From assembly GCA_020746105.1 (NCBI GenBank), contig CM036618.1:46716514-46780513 (forward strand): DNA of 64,000 nucleotides, given 5' to 3'. The stretch is from Trogon surrucura. Taxonomy: Eukaryota > Chordata > Aves > Trogoniformes > Trogonidae. A model generated the notes under the pieces. That model did not search any database, was not told the origin of the DNA, and was given only the letters and a program-made list of their open reading frames with translations. Both the position numbers and the translations under genes were made by a program. The stretch's first letter is position 1. Every line of letters begins with the position of its first letter. This document shows positions 1 to 12,600 of the stretch, piece after piece.

Positions 1-3000
1 CATTGTATTAAAAAAGCATTTCTTTGGAATTTAAGTAGCAATAGCACCGTTTAGTTTAGATATTAATTTCATTTGGAATTACAAAGAAGAATATCCAATT
101 TACTTTCTCCATTTTCAGTATTATATATCCTGCCAGTATGATCCCACTTCCTTTTCTTCCTTCCAAAACAAAAGTCTCAGTCATTTCAACTGTAACTCAG
201 ATGGAAGCACCTTCTCTTTTTACAGCCACCTCTGCCACTGAGATGGCAGCTTCTGCTACAGATTTCTTTTTGAGATAAAGGAAGCAGAACTTGGACCAGA
301 ATTCTGGATGATGTCATATTTTATGATTTGTGTCTTCATGACATGTCAGATATGACTGTAACTTTTTTGGTATTCAGCCCCATTCTTTGCACGTCCAACC
401 TTTCAATCCTTTCACCTATAGCTGCATATTGATCAGCCACGTCCACCGAGTTCTTAGGCAACCCCAATTATTTTCTTAGTTAAGCTCAACACAGATCCCA
501 ACAATATTTATGAGTAGCTTAAATTATTCCTGTGTTAGAATAATTTATGCTACTTTGTATTCAACTAATGGTCACTTTACACATCAAAATCTATTGAGTA
601 GTTTATTTTATTTTACAAATCCTCTTTACAAAACCTGACTGTCAACACCATAGTTTTTGCCATAATCTCTTCTCTCAGGTCATTGAACTTTTTCCCACTG
701 GTTTTAATTTTCACCGGGCTCCCTGTACCTCCTGCCTGAGCTCTGCTCTATGCTCAGGTTGACATGTCTGTTGTTTGATCTGTTCTTCCTTGGCATAAAA
801 TAGAGTAGCTGATTTCTCTCCCTGTATATCATAAAAATTTACATCCAAATAAAGAAAAATTTACACCCTGGATTAGTAACGTGTGGATTGTGCATATACT
901 TCCTGGTCCTTGGGCTGCTGAGGAGCTGGTTTTGCCATCTTTCTACCAGTATGACATAATTAAAACTCATTATGTGTCTCTTTTTGGTGGTTTTTTTTTC
1001 TGTAAACACAAGGTCCAAAAATACTTTTTAGTCTGGTTTCTTTTGCTTTAAGGCTAAAGTAAAGTGGTACAAAACAAATTGTAATATTCCCACCAAAGGA
1101 GAAAGGGAGAGAGTGAGAGGAGCTTGACCTGCTGATATAGGTAGGATTGAATATGGGAAATCCTCTGCAGTTAGGTGGAAGAATTTTTCTTTTTGATTTT
1201 ATAACTACAGACACCACAGACAATGCATTCAGCTATTCATAACGGTGTGTCTTCAGCCTGGCTGTTCCAGAGTTTAAATTGATTATAACTACAGACATGC
1301 AAGAGAAAAACATGCAACTATGCTTGGCCCCAAAGATGTTAACAATAAAATAATATCACTAACCCACCTCCGTTACAGAAAAAGTGCAGCTGGACAGTGT
1401 CATAAGACAGGATATAATTAAGTAACAAGACCAATATTTTGAAAGAGGAATGAAACATGGGCACTTAGCACGCTGGCAAAAGCATCCGTCTGCCCTAACT
1501 TTCACGGCTGGAAAGATGGCAAAGTCTGACCTTGTTGATTTATTTTTTTCAATTATCGGTGGCAGGAAACGGAAATCTCCAGAGGTCATTCATTGCCACC
1601 TGTTGTATGTGTCTGAGGATGTTGTGAAATGCTCTCTAGAGACACCTGTTCTATGCATCAGACCCCAAAGGGAGTCTTCATGATCTAATTCCAGTCGAGA
1701 CATCCAAGAGCCATAAGGGAACTAGCTTTGTTTTAGACGTCTCAATTTAAGACAGATGAACTTGGTTCGACATCCTTCACCCAGCCTTCCTTTCGTTTAA
1801 TGCTGTCTTCCTTCTCCAGAAGACAGAGGAGGAGAAGACCGTGACCACGGGTGGTCAGTGTGAAATGGGCCCAAAAAGATGCTGAGCACAGCAGGAGCCT
1901 GCAGGAGCTGTCATTGTAGTGGTCCAAACCCCAGCAGTGGCTTCTCCACTTGCTTTTTTAGCTGAGAAGACTCCAGCATATACATAGTCCTGTCTTCTGC
2001 TGTAAACCACAGGAAAACTCAGGCTAACAGCTCGTGTACCCACATCTGCCTCAAAGGATTGAAATTGCATGCAGACAGGAAAAAAACCAAACCAAAACAA
2101 AACAAAACTGCAAGATTTTCCCAATTACCCATTAAACCCACACTGAAGAGAGGAAAAGGAAATGTGAGCAGCAATGAGAGGCACACTTACGTCACTGGGT
2201 GCAGATGGGTGTAATCTCACTCCGGCATGAAAAAGAGAGAGCTGCATTGCTGCATGGGTGTACTTGAGCTAAAAACTCACCCCCATCTCTCCTCAGACCT
2301 CGGTTTTGTTGCAGGAACGCATGATGGGGATGGCAATTGTGAACATCTGCTTGACAGATATGAGTGTGAAATGCAATATTGCTTGTTCAGCACTTTGAGT
2401 ACGTTAAGTGCCACTAAAACACCACAAGTGCTACATATATTATTCAACTTTTAAAGGTGTAACGGGAACTGGCAATCATTATTGGCCTGGCCAGAGTCTG
2501 TGTCAGATTTGTTCTGGCTGGAAATAAAAAGCATAGCTATTAGAATTTCAGTAGGAAAACTTGATCATTAGCTCATATAATTGCCTCGTAATATATAAGG
2601 ACTGGTTTATCTCTCTGTCATCGGACCAAGGAACTAAGCTCGTAATTCACACAGCCAGTTCCACCAGCTTTAGCACTGGCCACGCATGGGCTGAAAAGTT
2701 CAGCTCAGATTCTGCTCTGGTGGAAACGTAATATATGGCAAAAGGGTTGGGTGCAATGTTAAATTCTAGCAATAAAGACAGGAACTGAGGGGAAAAAAAA
2801 AAACAGAAAAAGAAGGAAATCTACTGCTACCCTAAAAATACAACAACACAACCTCCTCAGTTTATTGCCACTGAGTTTCTCTTGCAGTCAGACTTGATCA
2901 GCCAGACCATGGCTGTGCAGCAGCAGCTGCCTTCTCCCTGCACAGAACAAGCAAGTCTGTAGTCACAACTGGCTGGGCAAGAGGTATTTAGTCCAGAAAG

Positions 3001-3939
3001 TTCTACAAAACATCTGCTCCAGTGTCACCACACTGCCCAACCCGTAAAACACTTTCTAAAATGTTATCACGACCCTTAGCAAATGCCAAAAGCCGTTGTC
3101 TCAGTGGCATAAGAAGAGAGCAGAAACATCTGCCAGCATCTAAGATCATGCCATTTATATGATTATTAGGTTAACAAATGAGAAGGTAATAGAAGTGTTC
3201 AGGAGTTAAGAAATGACAAAATGAATGTCACTCTAAAACTGTCTCGTGCATATGTTTTACAATACGGTCCTTGATTACATTACCACTGGTTTTTATGTTT
3301 CTTTCAGTACCCAGTATATTAGGTATAGGAACTGCTGTTTTCTGCTTTAAATTTACTACTCTAGCACCCGACTTCTTCTGTCAAATACCTACGACAATAT
3401 AGCTGCACATGATGCAATGACAGTCCCATACTCGTACTAGATCTGACACTTCCCAGAGCATGAGGTTAACCGTAGGTATGCAGGGTACCCCGTCAACTGG
3501 TTTAACAGCTGGAATTAATGCACACAATCAAATAGTCCACACGATACTTTTTCTGAGCAGCCTCCATAAAACTGCTACTTCTGGGAGAGCCTGCATATGC
3601 GGCGTCATGTCCTCAGTGGGGTATTGGTCTCTGGACAAACCTTTTCCCCCTCTGATTGTATAGCAGCAACCTCGTTCCTGACTTAAACATCAGCTGTTTA
3701 CAGTTAGGCAAGATGAATAAGCACCCATGATGCCTCTTTTGTTGGATAGACAGCTTTTTTGTAGTAGCCACTGTGACTGGGGTCAATCTCCATGTACTCC
3801 ATTTATTGCGGTGTGTTTTGCCGTCCTGAGGACCAGGGGCTGAGTGGCTCAGAGTGGACAGTCTTAGGAAAGGGCCACCCAGGTGTGGCTACTTATGAAT
3901 GCATGGTCATTTAAAGTACTTGTTCAGTATAATTTCTTC
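1..3939. other. Non-coding DNA with no recognised gene
   Basis: The open frames here are short and resemble no family. I see an A run at about 2792-2802 and otherwise unique-looking AT-rich sequence. Regulatory elements could be present but cannot be seen without comparison. Confidence 0.6.
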
Positions 3940-4042
3940 ATGGTAAGGGCAGTGAGGGACTCCAACATGTTGCCCAGAGAGGTTGTGGATGCCCTCTTTA
4001 AGGTCTCTTCCAAGCCAACCCATTCTATTATTCTATGATTAT
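3940..4042 (+). mobile_element. CR1 LINE 3' fragment
   Basis: The sequence TGCCCAGAGAGGTTGTGGAT followed by AAGGTCTCTTCCAAGCCAAC and two ATTCTAT(G)-type octamers is the CR1 3' end. An internal part between the two blocks is missing. Confidence 0.85.
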
Positions 4043-4542
4043 CAAAAAACTCCGCAGCAAAATTCAGTCCTCCAGGATGGTATTAGCCAGCTAAACCCTG
4101 GTGCTGTCTTTTTCTTAATGCAGATTTCTTTTTTGTTCACTACTGACTTCCCAACTTCTGCAAAAGACACGATATAGAGGCCCTGCAGGCAATAGTCTCT
4201 TTCATCACCCAGTCCTGCCACATCTCCTGCACACCCTCCTGGCTGTGCTCCGGGCTCTCAGCAGTCCACCTGGACCTGATAATGCCATGGTGTGAGGAAG
4301 GGCTAACTGAACAAGTAAGTTTACAGACTTCCTAGAGAATTTAGTTTCCCTGGAAAAAAAGGTTCACTGAATTCCATTAGAGTGAAAACAATGGCAAACT
4401 GCCTCATAAAGGTCACTAGACAAAAATTTTAAGCACTCTTAAACTACACTTACAGAAGTCTTTGTCCCCTCTCCTAGAATTATATGCCTCAAATTCCCAT
4501 CTTCCTGAGGAGTAGAGAGCATTTTAGGAAGGTTGCAGTTCA
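4043..4542. other. Non-coding spacer between the CR1 fragment and LTR copy A
   Basis: I see no gene or named repeat in this stretch. Confidence 0.6.
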
Positions 4543-4547
4543 ATAAG
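4543..4547. repeat. Target site duplication of LTR copy A, left
   Basis: The 5-bp sequence ATAAG lies directly before the LTR and is repeated exactly at 5609-5613, which fixes the insertion boundaries. Confidence 0.85.
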
Positions 4548-5608
4548 TGTATTTGGTTTGAGTGGCAAGGCTTTGGTAGTGGAGGGGGCTACAGGGGCGA
4601 TCTCTGTGAGAAGCTGCTAGAATCTTCCCCTACGTCCAACAGACCCGCCGCCAGCGAAGACCAAGCCCGTCAGTGACAGCGGTAGTGACCCTGGGATAAC
4701 AGATTTAAGAAGGGAGAAAAAACCCAAATGGCAACTTCAGCTGGAGACAGGAATGAGAAGAAGCGAAATAACCAACTCTGCAGAAACCAAAGTCAGTGAA
4801 GAAGAAAGGGGAGGAGGTGCTCCAGGCACTGGAGCAGAGGTTTGCCTGCAGCCCATGGTGAGGCAGGCTGTCCCACTGCAGCCCATGGAGATTAACAGTG
4901 GAGCAGATATACACCTGTAGCCCATAGAGAGCCCCACACCAGAGCAGCTGGGTGCCTGAAGAAGACCGTGACCCCATGGGAGGCCCACACTGGAAGAGAC
5001 TTCTGGCAGGACCTGTGGTCCCATGCAGAGTGGAGCCTACACTGGAGCAGGTTTGCTGGCAGGACTTGTGACCCTGCAGGGGACAGGCGTTGGAGAAGAC
5101 TGCACCCCATGGGAAGGACTCACATTGGTGCAGTTCCTGAAGAATTGCACCCTGTGGGAAGGACTCACATTGGAGAAGTTCATGGAGAACTGCTGGCACA
5201 GGCAAAGAGTGTGAGGAGTTCTCCCAAGGAAGAAGGAGTAGCAGAGGCAACATGTGATGAGCTGACCATAACTCCCATTCCCCACCCTTCTGTGCTGCTT
5301 GAAGGGAGGAGGTAGAGAGATCAAGAGTAAAAGTTAAGCCCAGGAAGAAGGGAAGAGTGGGGGGAAGATGTTTTTAAGATTTGATTTGATTTCTCATTAC
5401 TCTTCTCTGATTTGATTGGTAATAAATTAAACTAATTTCTCCAAGTCAAGTCTGTTTTGCCCACGACAGTAATTGCTGAGGGATCGGCTGGCCTTATCTC
5501 AATCCATGACCCTTTTGTTATACTGCAACTCCTCTCTCCAGCTGAGGAGGGCAGTGACAGAGCAACTGTGGTAGCCACCTGCTGCCCAGCCAGGGTCAAC
5601 CCACCACA
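4548..5608 (+). mobile_element. Solo LTR of an avian endogenous retrovirus, copy A
   Basis: The element begins TGTATTTGGTTTG and ends CAACCCACCACA. It is flanked by a perfect 5-bp direct repeat ATAAG (4543-4547 and 5609-5613). A polyadenylation signal sits in AATAAATTAAACTAATTT at about 5421-5438. No retroviral internal coding region is attached, so it is a solo LTR left after recombination. The 5-bp duplication and the TG...CA ends fit an ERVL-like class (inference). The same family recurs at 15785-16972 and 49167-50300. The middle is built of degenerate CCCATGG-led units. The open frames inside it are not genes. Confidence 0.88.
4811..5205 (+). repeat. Internal tandem-like units of LTR copy A
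   Basis: Roughly nine degenerate units of 30-53 bases each begin CCCATGG/CCTGTGG-like and contain CACACTGGAGCAG-like or CTCACATTGG cores. Starts are near 4850, 4880, 4919, 4972, 5018, 5071, 5104 and 5149. The same pattern is present in the other two copies. Confidence 0.7.
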
Positions 5609-5613
5609 ATAAG
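5609..5613. repeat. Target site duplication of LTR copy A, right
   Basis: ATAAG directly follows the terminal CA of the LTR and matches the left copy exactly. Confidence 0.85.
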
Positions 5614-8215
5614 CAAAGGGGGAAAAAAAGACAAAGGTGAGGCAGATTTTTCAGGCTAGGCAGTACCAACATGGAGCTAACAGAGGTTTGGTTCTGTTGA
5701 ACAAAATAAAGGGAAGCACTGAAGAAGCCCCAGGACTGACTACAGAGTGAGAAATTAATCTGGCAGAGCAGAATCAGAAGGTCTAGAGGACGAGGATGTT
5801 TTTTGATTTAGAATCAAAGGGAATGTTACAAAGGGGAATTAAAAAATAGCTAATGAGGAGTAGATTTTAGACACCACATCTGAGAAAACAGCCAGAGGAA
5901 CCTGAGACTGTCCAAATATCTGAAAATTTAAGAGAGCCACCCAGCATCAGAAACAAAGAACTTTGCCTGGAGCTCTGACCTGTCTCCTGCAAACAGCTAT
6001 GCTGAAGTACCAGGGAGCATAAACAAAACTCTTTAAAAACAAGGTAAAACGCAATCTTCACTTGAAATGGACTTGGTGATGAGTATCAATTCAAGACAAT
6101 AGAAAACCTTATCCCTTCTATTCTTCCTCTGCAGCTTTCACCTGTGAAGCTTATTATCAGGCTCTTGAGATGCATCTGTGGCTGTTTAGGAAGTCACAAT
6201 AGTCAGCAAGGCCTGTTTCCGCACAAAGATAGACCTCAGAACCCTCTTCAGATGCAAAGATAAAGAGGCTGCAAAGCACGTACCTTTCATTGGCCTTATA
6301 AATTTGCTCCATTAAAATTTGGCTTCTGTAGAGCAACCACTTTTGGGAACACCCTAGAAAAACTTTTGAAGGCCCACTGGAAACCAGCCAGAACCACCTG
6401 TGTTGCAAGGTAAAAACACTGAATAAATTTGGTCACATATATCAGAATTCCACTGGCATGCAGCAGGGATGAACTTGATCTACTGTTTCTGACACTCTAA
6501 TTATCTGCTATCTTATTTAACCTCTACCCTTTATAAAATATGACAATGCTCACTGATCAAACATAGCGCTTTTATTTCAATCAAAAGAGGTCAAAACCTT
6601 TTGTTTTGTGAGCCAGTGCCTGGCTAATCAGACCTCTTTGTATTAGTATTCTGACAGTGGCCCAGCAGCAGAGTAGCATGGAAGGTAGCAGTTGTTTTGG
6701 TTTGAGTCCACTTTGTGTTTTTTAGCCCCAAGCATTGCCTCCAGCCACTTGCTCTTCCTTAAGAGGATTATTTGCTAGTGATATTTTCTTGAAAAAACAT
6801 CAACATAATGCGATGTTGTTGCCTTTGCTTAGGAAAATAAGAGAAGTTAATGACCAGGCGTATGTCCAGGAGGGATTACTGTTGTCATTAATATTTCTTG
6901 TTTATTTAGTGGCTTAAAAGTAACAACAGCAACAAAAACAGGCTTGTCTCAAAACTTTTTTAGTGCAGACTAGCTGATCTTGGTAACCTTCAGTCCCTCT
7001 CTCCTGTTCCATCACTCACTTCCACTGCATAGCCTGGGAGAAGCATTTGACTTTCAGCTCTAGAGGCAACAGAAACAGTTCAGCATCACCCACTGCCATT
7101 CTCTGAGAGACAACGGGGGCCAAGAGGGACCATGGGGCTTTAGAGCACTGCTCTGAGCAGTGGAGGGATTCAGTTCAGCTCTCTGCTCTCACAGAAGCAC
7201 CACAACCCCTGTATCAACCCACGTCAACGTTCAGCACCAGAGCACAAAGTCCTCCCCATAACGACCTTCCCCTTTGTGGGAGGTATGTTTTGACAGTGTC
7301 CATCAGAACCAAAATGTTCCTTCAGGCTGATGTGGATCACTCCTTTTTCAGCACTTCCAGTGAATTTAGGCTGGAGTTGGGGTAATTTTTGGTAAAGAGT
7401 AGGTCACTGGGTCCCTCTTGGCCCTAATTGTCTCCCAGACAATGGCAGTGAGTGATGCTGTTTTGGGAGGGCAGATGAGGCTGAATACAAACCTGACATC
7501 CGTTTTCTTTGTCCTCCTGCTGAATCTGCAGGAGTTGTGTTGGGTGCTATGCAGAGCACATTCCTGCCTTGAACGTGTTTATGGACCTGCAGAGCACTTA
7601 TGGAAAACAGAACTGCTTCAGCAGAAGAAACTGGGAACACACCACTACAGACCACACAGCAATCCAGTGGAAAACACTTGAATTTGGATCAAGTTTGAAT
7701 CAGAGGAGTAATTTGAAGTATCATCTCCCACAATCCAGGTGACTGTCCTAACTCATCTGGGAAGATCTGGTGTGTAATTAAATGATTTACAGGTAAAGCT
7801 CAAATAGAAAAAGGTTAAAAGTCATTATGGATTGAGACTGAAAGTCCAAATTAACATCCTGCTCTGGAAACAACTTGTCATTTCTATGTACTTCTTCCCT
7901 CCACCTTCACTTGACACAGGCCTACCTGCCATAGGCAGTAATTCCTTTTTCATGCAGCAAAAACTGTTTCTGATAAGAGAAACGTCAGTATTCCTTCAAT
8001 GGGAACTCTGTAGGTATGTTTCAGGTGGGACCTTTATGCATCATTTCTCTATGTCCTTACACATTGCTCCCAAGATAACAGCACTCAATATGAAAAAGTA
8101 AAAAATACCTACCATGAGCATTGCTGTCTCTCTTTATCTCAGAACATGGGAAACTCACAGTTTCCAGTGTACTTTTTTTCTCAGAAGAGGAAAAAAATGA
8201 AAGAGTATTGTTCCT

Positions 8216-8280
8216 ACTTTATAAATAGAGAACTCGGAGGCTAAGTGGGCTGCCAAGACCTCACAGCGAGGAGCTGACTA
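8216..8280 (+). mobile_element. MIR-like SINE relic
   Basis: The order of TTTATAAATAGAGAACT, GGAGGCTAAGTGGGCTGCC and AAGACCTCACAGCGAGGAG follows the MIR core: the aact-gaggc block, then gtgacttgcc, then aggtcacacag. It is short and diverged, as expected of MIR copies in a bird. Confidence 0.55.
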
Positions 8281-9540
8281 CTTTTTTAGAACTGGTTGTT
8301 GAGATGCTGGGGAAAGCTTCAGATATCAAAAGTACAGAAAAATAATTTAGTTCAAAAAAAAAAAAGTTTACTTTTTGGTAGGTAGGTCGCCAGGAACTGG
8401 CTGACAGGGTGCAACATTCATTGTTCGAAACAGCTGAAATGGTCACCACCTCAACTCTGCATTCACCATTCAGAGGAGGTAAACCCAGACAGACACCTCT
8501 GCAGAGACAGTTTCTGAATTCCTCCCTGTTGTGTTACAGAACTCATTTAGAACCTACTTTATCAGGAGATGTTTCTATCAACAAGCTTATTGCCCTGACT
8601 ATTGACTTACTGCCCTGGCTATTGAGGAAACGAATCAGAAAAGGGAACATGAATCTAATAATAGAAATGCTCTCCCTGCCCCCCCCAAAAATCAGTTACT
8701 GGTGGATTTGCACACATGCACATCACTGTCGGGTGCAAGCCTGGAGGCTCACTTTGCTCCAGGTGAATAGTGAAAGCAATAAAAATACAGAGAAATCCTG
8801 CTTCTCGAAGTTTACGTGCAATTTTAGATGTATTATAATCCAAACCTTCTGCTGAAAGAAATGCATTGCAACCCAAGGCAAACCTGGGAGGCCGTAGTCC
8901 CATGTCAAATAAACCAGATTTGTAAATCCGTGTGAAACCACTGAGAGGTAAATCGCATATGTACCTACGCAGCGAGCCCAATCCATTCACAGTGGGCATG
9001 TGGAGTCAGACCCAGCAAGCATCAGGCTGGCCAAATAGAGTTTTCATCAGTCACCCCATGGTTTCTCACCTGCCCTTCACGGATAAGGGTCGGGCTCCTT
9101 TTGCTTTTTCAGTGCCATTTGAGCATCCTCCCCTGTCAGTGTGGATGCTGAACCTTGCATGAGGAACTGGTGACCAGCCAACCTGGCAGCTGAAATGACG
9201 GGTCAATAACCTACTGGTAAGCATCTGGCCAGTGTATCTATGCACTGCCTGTTACGTGGAGTCAAGACTACTTTGGCACAAGTCGCAGAGCTGCTACCTT
9301 GTCAGCCGCTAGGCAATGTTCTTCCCTAATTAGCCAACGGAGCTTGCATTTGGGGAAATGGGAGTTTTGCCTCTGCTGTGACCTTCTTTTTCTGCAGTGC
9401 CTCAACACAAGGCTACTCTGCTACAAATATCAAAAAGCTCTAAAATGGTTGAGAGCTGGTACTACTCAAAAAGACACCCTCTCCCGAGCACCAAAAAGTT
9501 ACAAAATCAGCTCCTTAACAGCCGTTCGGAGGTACTTTTA

Positions 9541-9655
9541 CCTCCCACTTTGCAACAGGGAAACTGAGGCATGGCAACCGTGGGTGACTAGCACAAGGTC
9601 ATACGCATCAGTGGGAGTTTTGGGAATAAAGCCCAGAAGCTTCTGGCATATCGAG
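9541..9655 (+). mobile_element. MIR-like SINE relic
   Basis: GGGAAACTGAGGCATGGCA, GTGACTAGCACAAGGTCAT and the following GTGGGAGTTTTGGGAATAAA then GCCCAGAAG follow the MIR 3' half in order and spacing. The match is clear over about 110 bases. Confidence 0.7.
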
Positions 9656-12600
9656 ACACAGGCATATATCTTATACCGCCTTGGCAGGCTGTGGATGCTC
9701 TCCTCTCCCCCCCACACTCAGTGTGCCACAGAAACAGCCTTTGTTCTCCCTAACTTGCTTCCAAATGTTTCAAACATCACTTCTGCTGTGAACTGTAGAA
9801 CTCGTGTTCAGTCTCTATGGAGCGCTTGTCCAGCCGGTATGTGGCTGTTTCTGCTTGCTGCTAGGCTGGACTTCCTCTGATCTTGAGTATTTGCCAACTT
9901 CTGTACCTTTGATCAGGATACAGGGTCAGTCTGGAGAGCTTGTCCTGACATTTTTGCTTGTCTTGTTCATCCCAGAGACCCTCTGGTCCCTAGCACCGAT
10001 CACGAGGAGACGCATTTTCATTTGGTTTTACCAAAAACGTTTCATTCTAATGACAATTACAATTTTTACCCTTTACTAGCTTAGCAAAAAGATACACCAG
10101 CCCGTTAGCAAACCACAGGAGGTTCTAGAACTGTGATTTGGTTATTAAACTGCTTGTCGGCTGGAACCTGTGCTGAACAAGGGTTGGGGGTTTCAGTGAG
10201 AAAGGAGGAATTTGAAGCGCATCTAGGACAACTTGTGAGAACCACAGATAGCCATTATACTGACTGTGGGCTCACTGTTGTTTGTTTGGGGTTTTTTTTG
10301 GAAGGAAGTCCTGACCTTGAAAGTTGTGTAAACACAGGAGTTGTACAAACAGTCTCCACCCTCCCCTCTTGCCCTGCCTGCAGCACCGGGGATGGTATCA
10401 CACGCTCTCCACACACTGATGATAAGCTGAACTAACAAGAATATGAAGAAAATGTGCCAAACCCGCAGAGGGAAATAAAACTCAAATCCCCTTTCTCGCA
10501 TCAGCGTCAAATTTTTATTTCTTGACAAGGTAGGAGCTCGGTGGAAGGGAAACGAAACGATTAAAAAACAGATGAAAACTAGAAAGAAACTGCATATCCA
10601 AGTCATCCACTGCCCTCCCGTGGCTGTGTTTAAAGCATCTCCAAAGCACTTGGCAGCAGAGGAGGGCCTCATCTTCAAGTCAGTTCGAATACATTTGCCA
10701 AATTAGTAGGTTGTCTTTCCCCAGCATTTAGTGCTTGGCTGTTTGCTGAAAGATAACTTTTAACATAGTGGTAGGATATTAATCCCAAAAACCCAGAAGG
10801 TACATAACAAACCACAGGAAAGTATAATGTATTGATAGTTCTCTACAATTTTTAGCAAAATATAATAGTGCATTCTTGTGACAAATTCAATATTAGCTTT
10901 CGTTATAATAGTATTATTCTCTGATATTAACCCTGTATTTTTCCTTAATATGACACAAGAGTCCCTGAAAAATTCCTGGATCAGTCACGGATAGGATTAC
11001 AAATTCTTACTCATTTTCCCATGCCATTGCCAAAGGGACAGCATTGGGACTGTCGAGTGTATTGGAATCATTATTTTGCTGCTTTTGATGCAGCAGCATT
11101 TTTGGCGTGTGGTGCATTTCTTTTCAACCTGTACACAGCTGAGGTTTCAGAGACGTTCAACAATGCTAACTCAAAAATTGACTGCATTTTTCAGAATTTC
11201 TTCTGTTTGCATGAGCTGTTTCCCACTTTGGCCACTCAGTGATCTACAGATTGCTAAATTACTGCTACACCGCCAACATGGCACAGGTGCATCACATTTC
11301 TATGAAAATAGTAGGAAAATGGGCTAAGGGTCAGCTGAAGCACAGGTTGCCAACAGAGGCAGTGTCAGTGCAGATGTGACAATTAAGGACTAGCTCCTCT
11401 AATACCGATATCCCTGCCAGGCCATCTCCTGCCACAGCAGGAGAATGTGGTGGAGGAATGTCCCGTGCTGCCCAAACCCACCACAGCCATGCCATGGTTG
11501 TGAGGAAATCCCTAAGCAAGGGGATGGAGAGGGAATTTTGAAGAATGTACAAGTCTTTTTATTCAAATACGGCTCCATAGTAAGCAGCCAGCATGGAAGA
11601 AGAAGGAAGAGCCCTGGTTTCCTCTTCACTAGAACACAGAAAAGGTGGCCAAGTTGGTGACACAGAGCAAAGCCTGGAGGCATTTGTTTCAGCACAACAT
11701 AGCATCTCCAGAAAGCAAGTATGCTTGGACAGCTATGTACAGAGACCGCAAAAAGAAGATGAGGTGGTCAGTAATGGGAAACAAGATAAACTAAGGAGGC
11801 AGATTTGTCACCACAGGGGGATCCAGGAGTCATCTGAGCATGCAGCAATACTGCATTGCCACCATGTATCCATCAAGGCAAGCACAGAAGAGGTGTCTGC
11901 AGAGAAGTGATTCAGGACCTTCCCTGCAGCTGACAGCAATCAATCATCGAAACAGATTCTGCAAAAGGAGAAGAAAGGGGCACAAACAACAGAATTATGT
12001 GCGTTTCTCTGATGTATAAATATGGCTAGATTGGATGGGACATCTCATGTTTTTCTTCTAGCAACAATACATGACTAAAGTCAACAACAGTGCCACATGG
12101 GCAACCCCTTGAAGACAGATGTCAGGGTCTATTTTGCAGCTTCTTCCAGAAGATCTCTTCGGAGTCTCTTTCTGCTTTCCCCGGGAAAGAAAACAAGAAT
12201 ATTTATGGTAAGAACATTCACTGCTGGATTGTCTCCTAGTGAGAAGGCAGCCTGAACAGGAGGGTGCACATCATCATGTGCAGGAGCAGCTGGTTTTGCA
12301 GGACAGTCATCAGAACAACTGGGAGGAGGCAGAACTGCAGAAGCAAACCGAAGGTAGGAGCCCAACTTCAGTCCTCCACAAAGACGTTTTGCTGAACACA
12401 AAGTGAGCGATTTGAAAGAGGTGAAGTACCAAGAAGGGAGTACTAGGTGTTTTAGAAACATGGTATATTGGCATGACTCACTTGGCTTGAATGTTAAACT
12501 GGCTGCCTGTACCTTGCTTAGGATGGGGAGGTCAAAGGAGGGGAAGGATCAGCACTTTAAATTACAACCATCCTTCTCTCATTTAGAGTTTTGGATAAAC

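Noticed and set aside
4705..5324. Several open frames in LTR copy A, including a 182-codon minus frame with Cys/His-rich repeats
   Set aside because: The repeated C..H pattern comes from the repeated DNA units of the LTR. It does not fit zinc-finger spacing and recurs in different frames in the other LTR copies.
9299..9880. 193-codon plus-strand frame
   Set aside because: It crosses the MIR-like relic and shows no family motif; it is more likely chance than coding.
10223..10678. 151-codon minus-strand frame
   Set aside because: It has no recognisable domain or splice support, and a length of this order is expected by chance in 64 kb on six frames.
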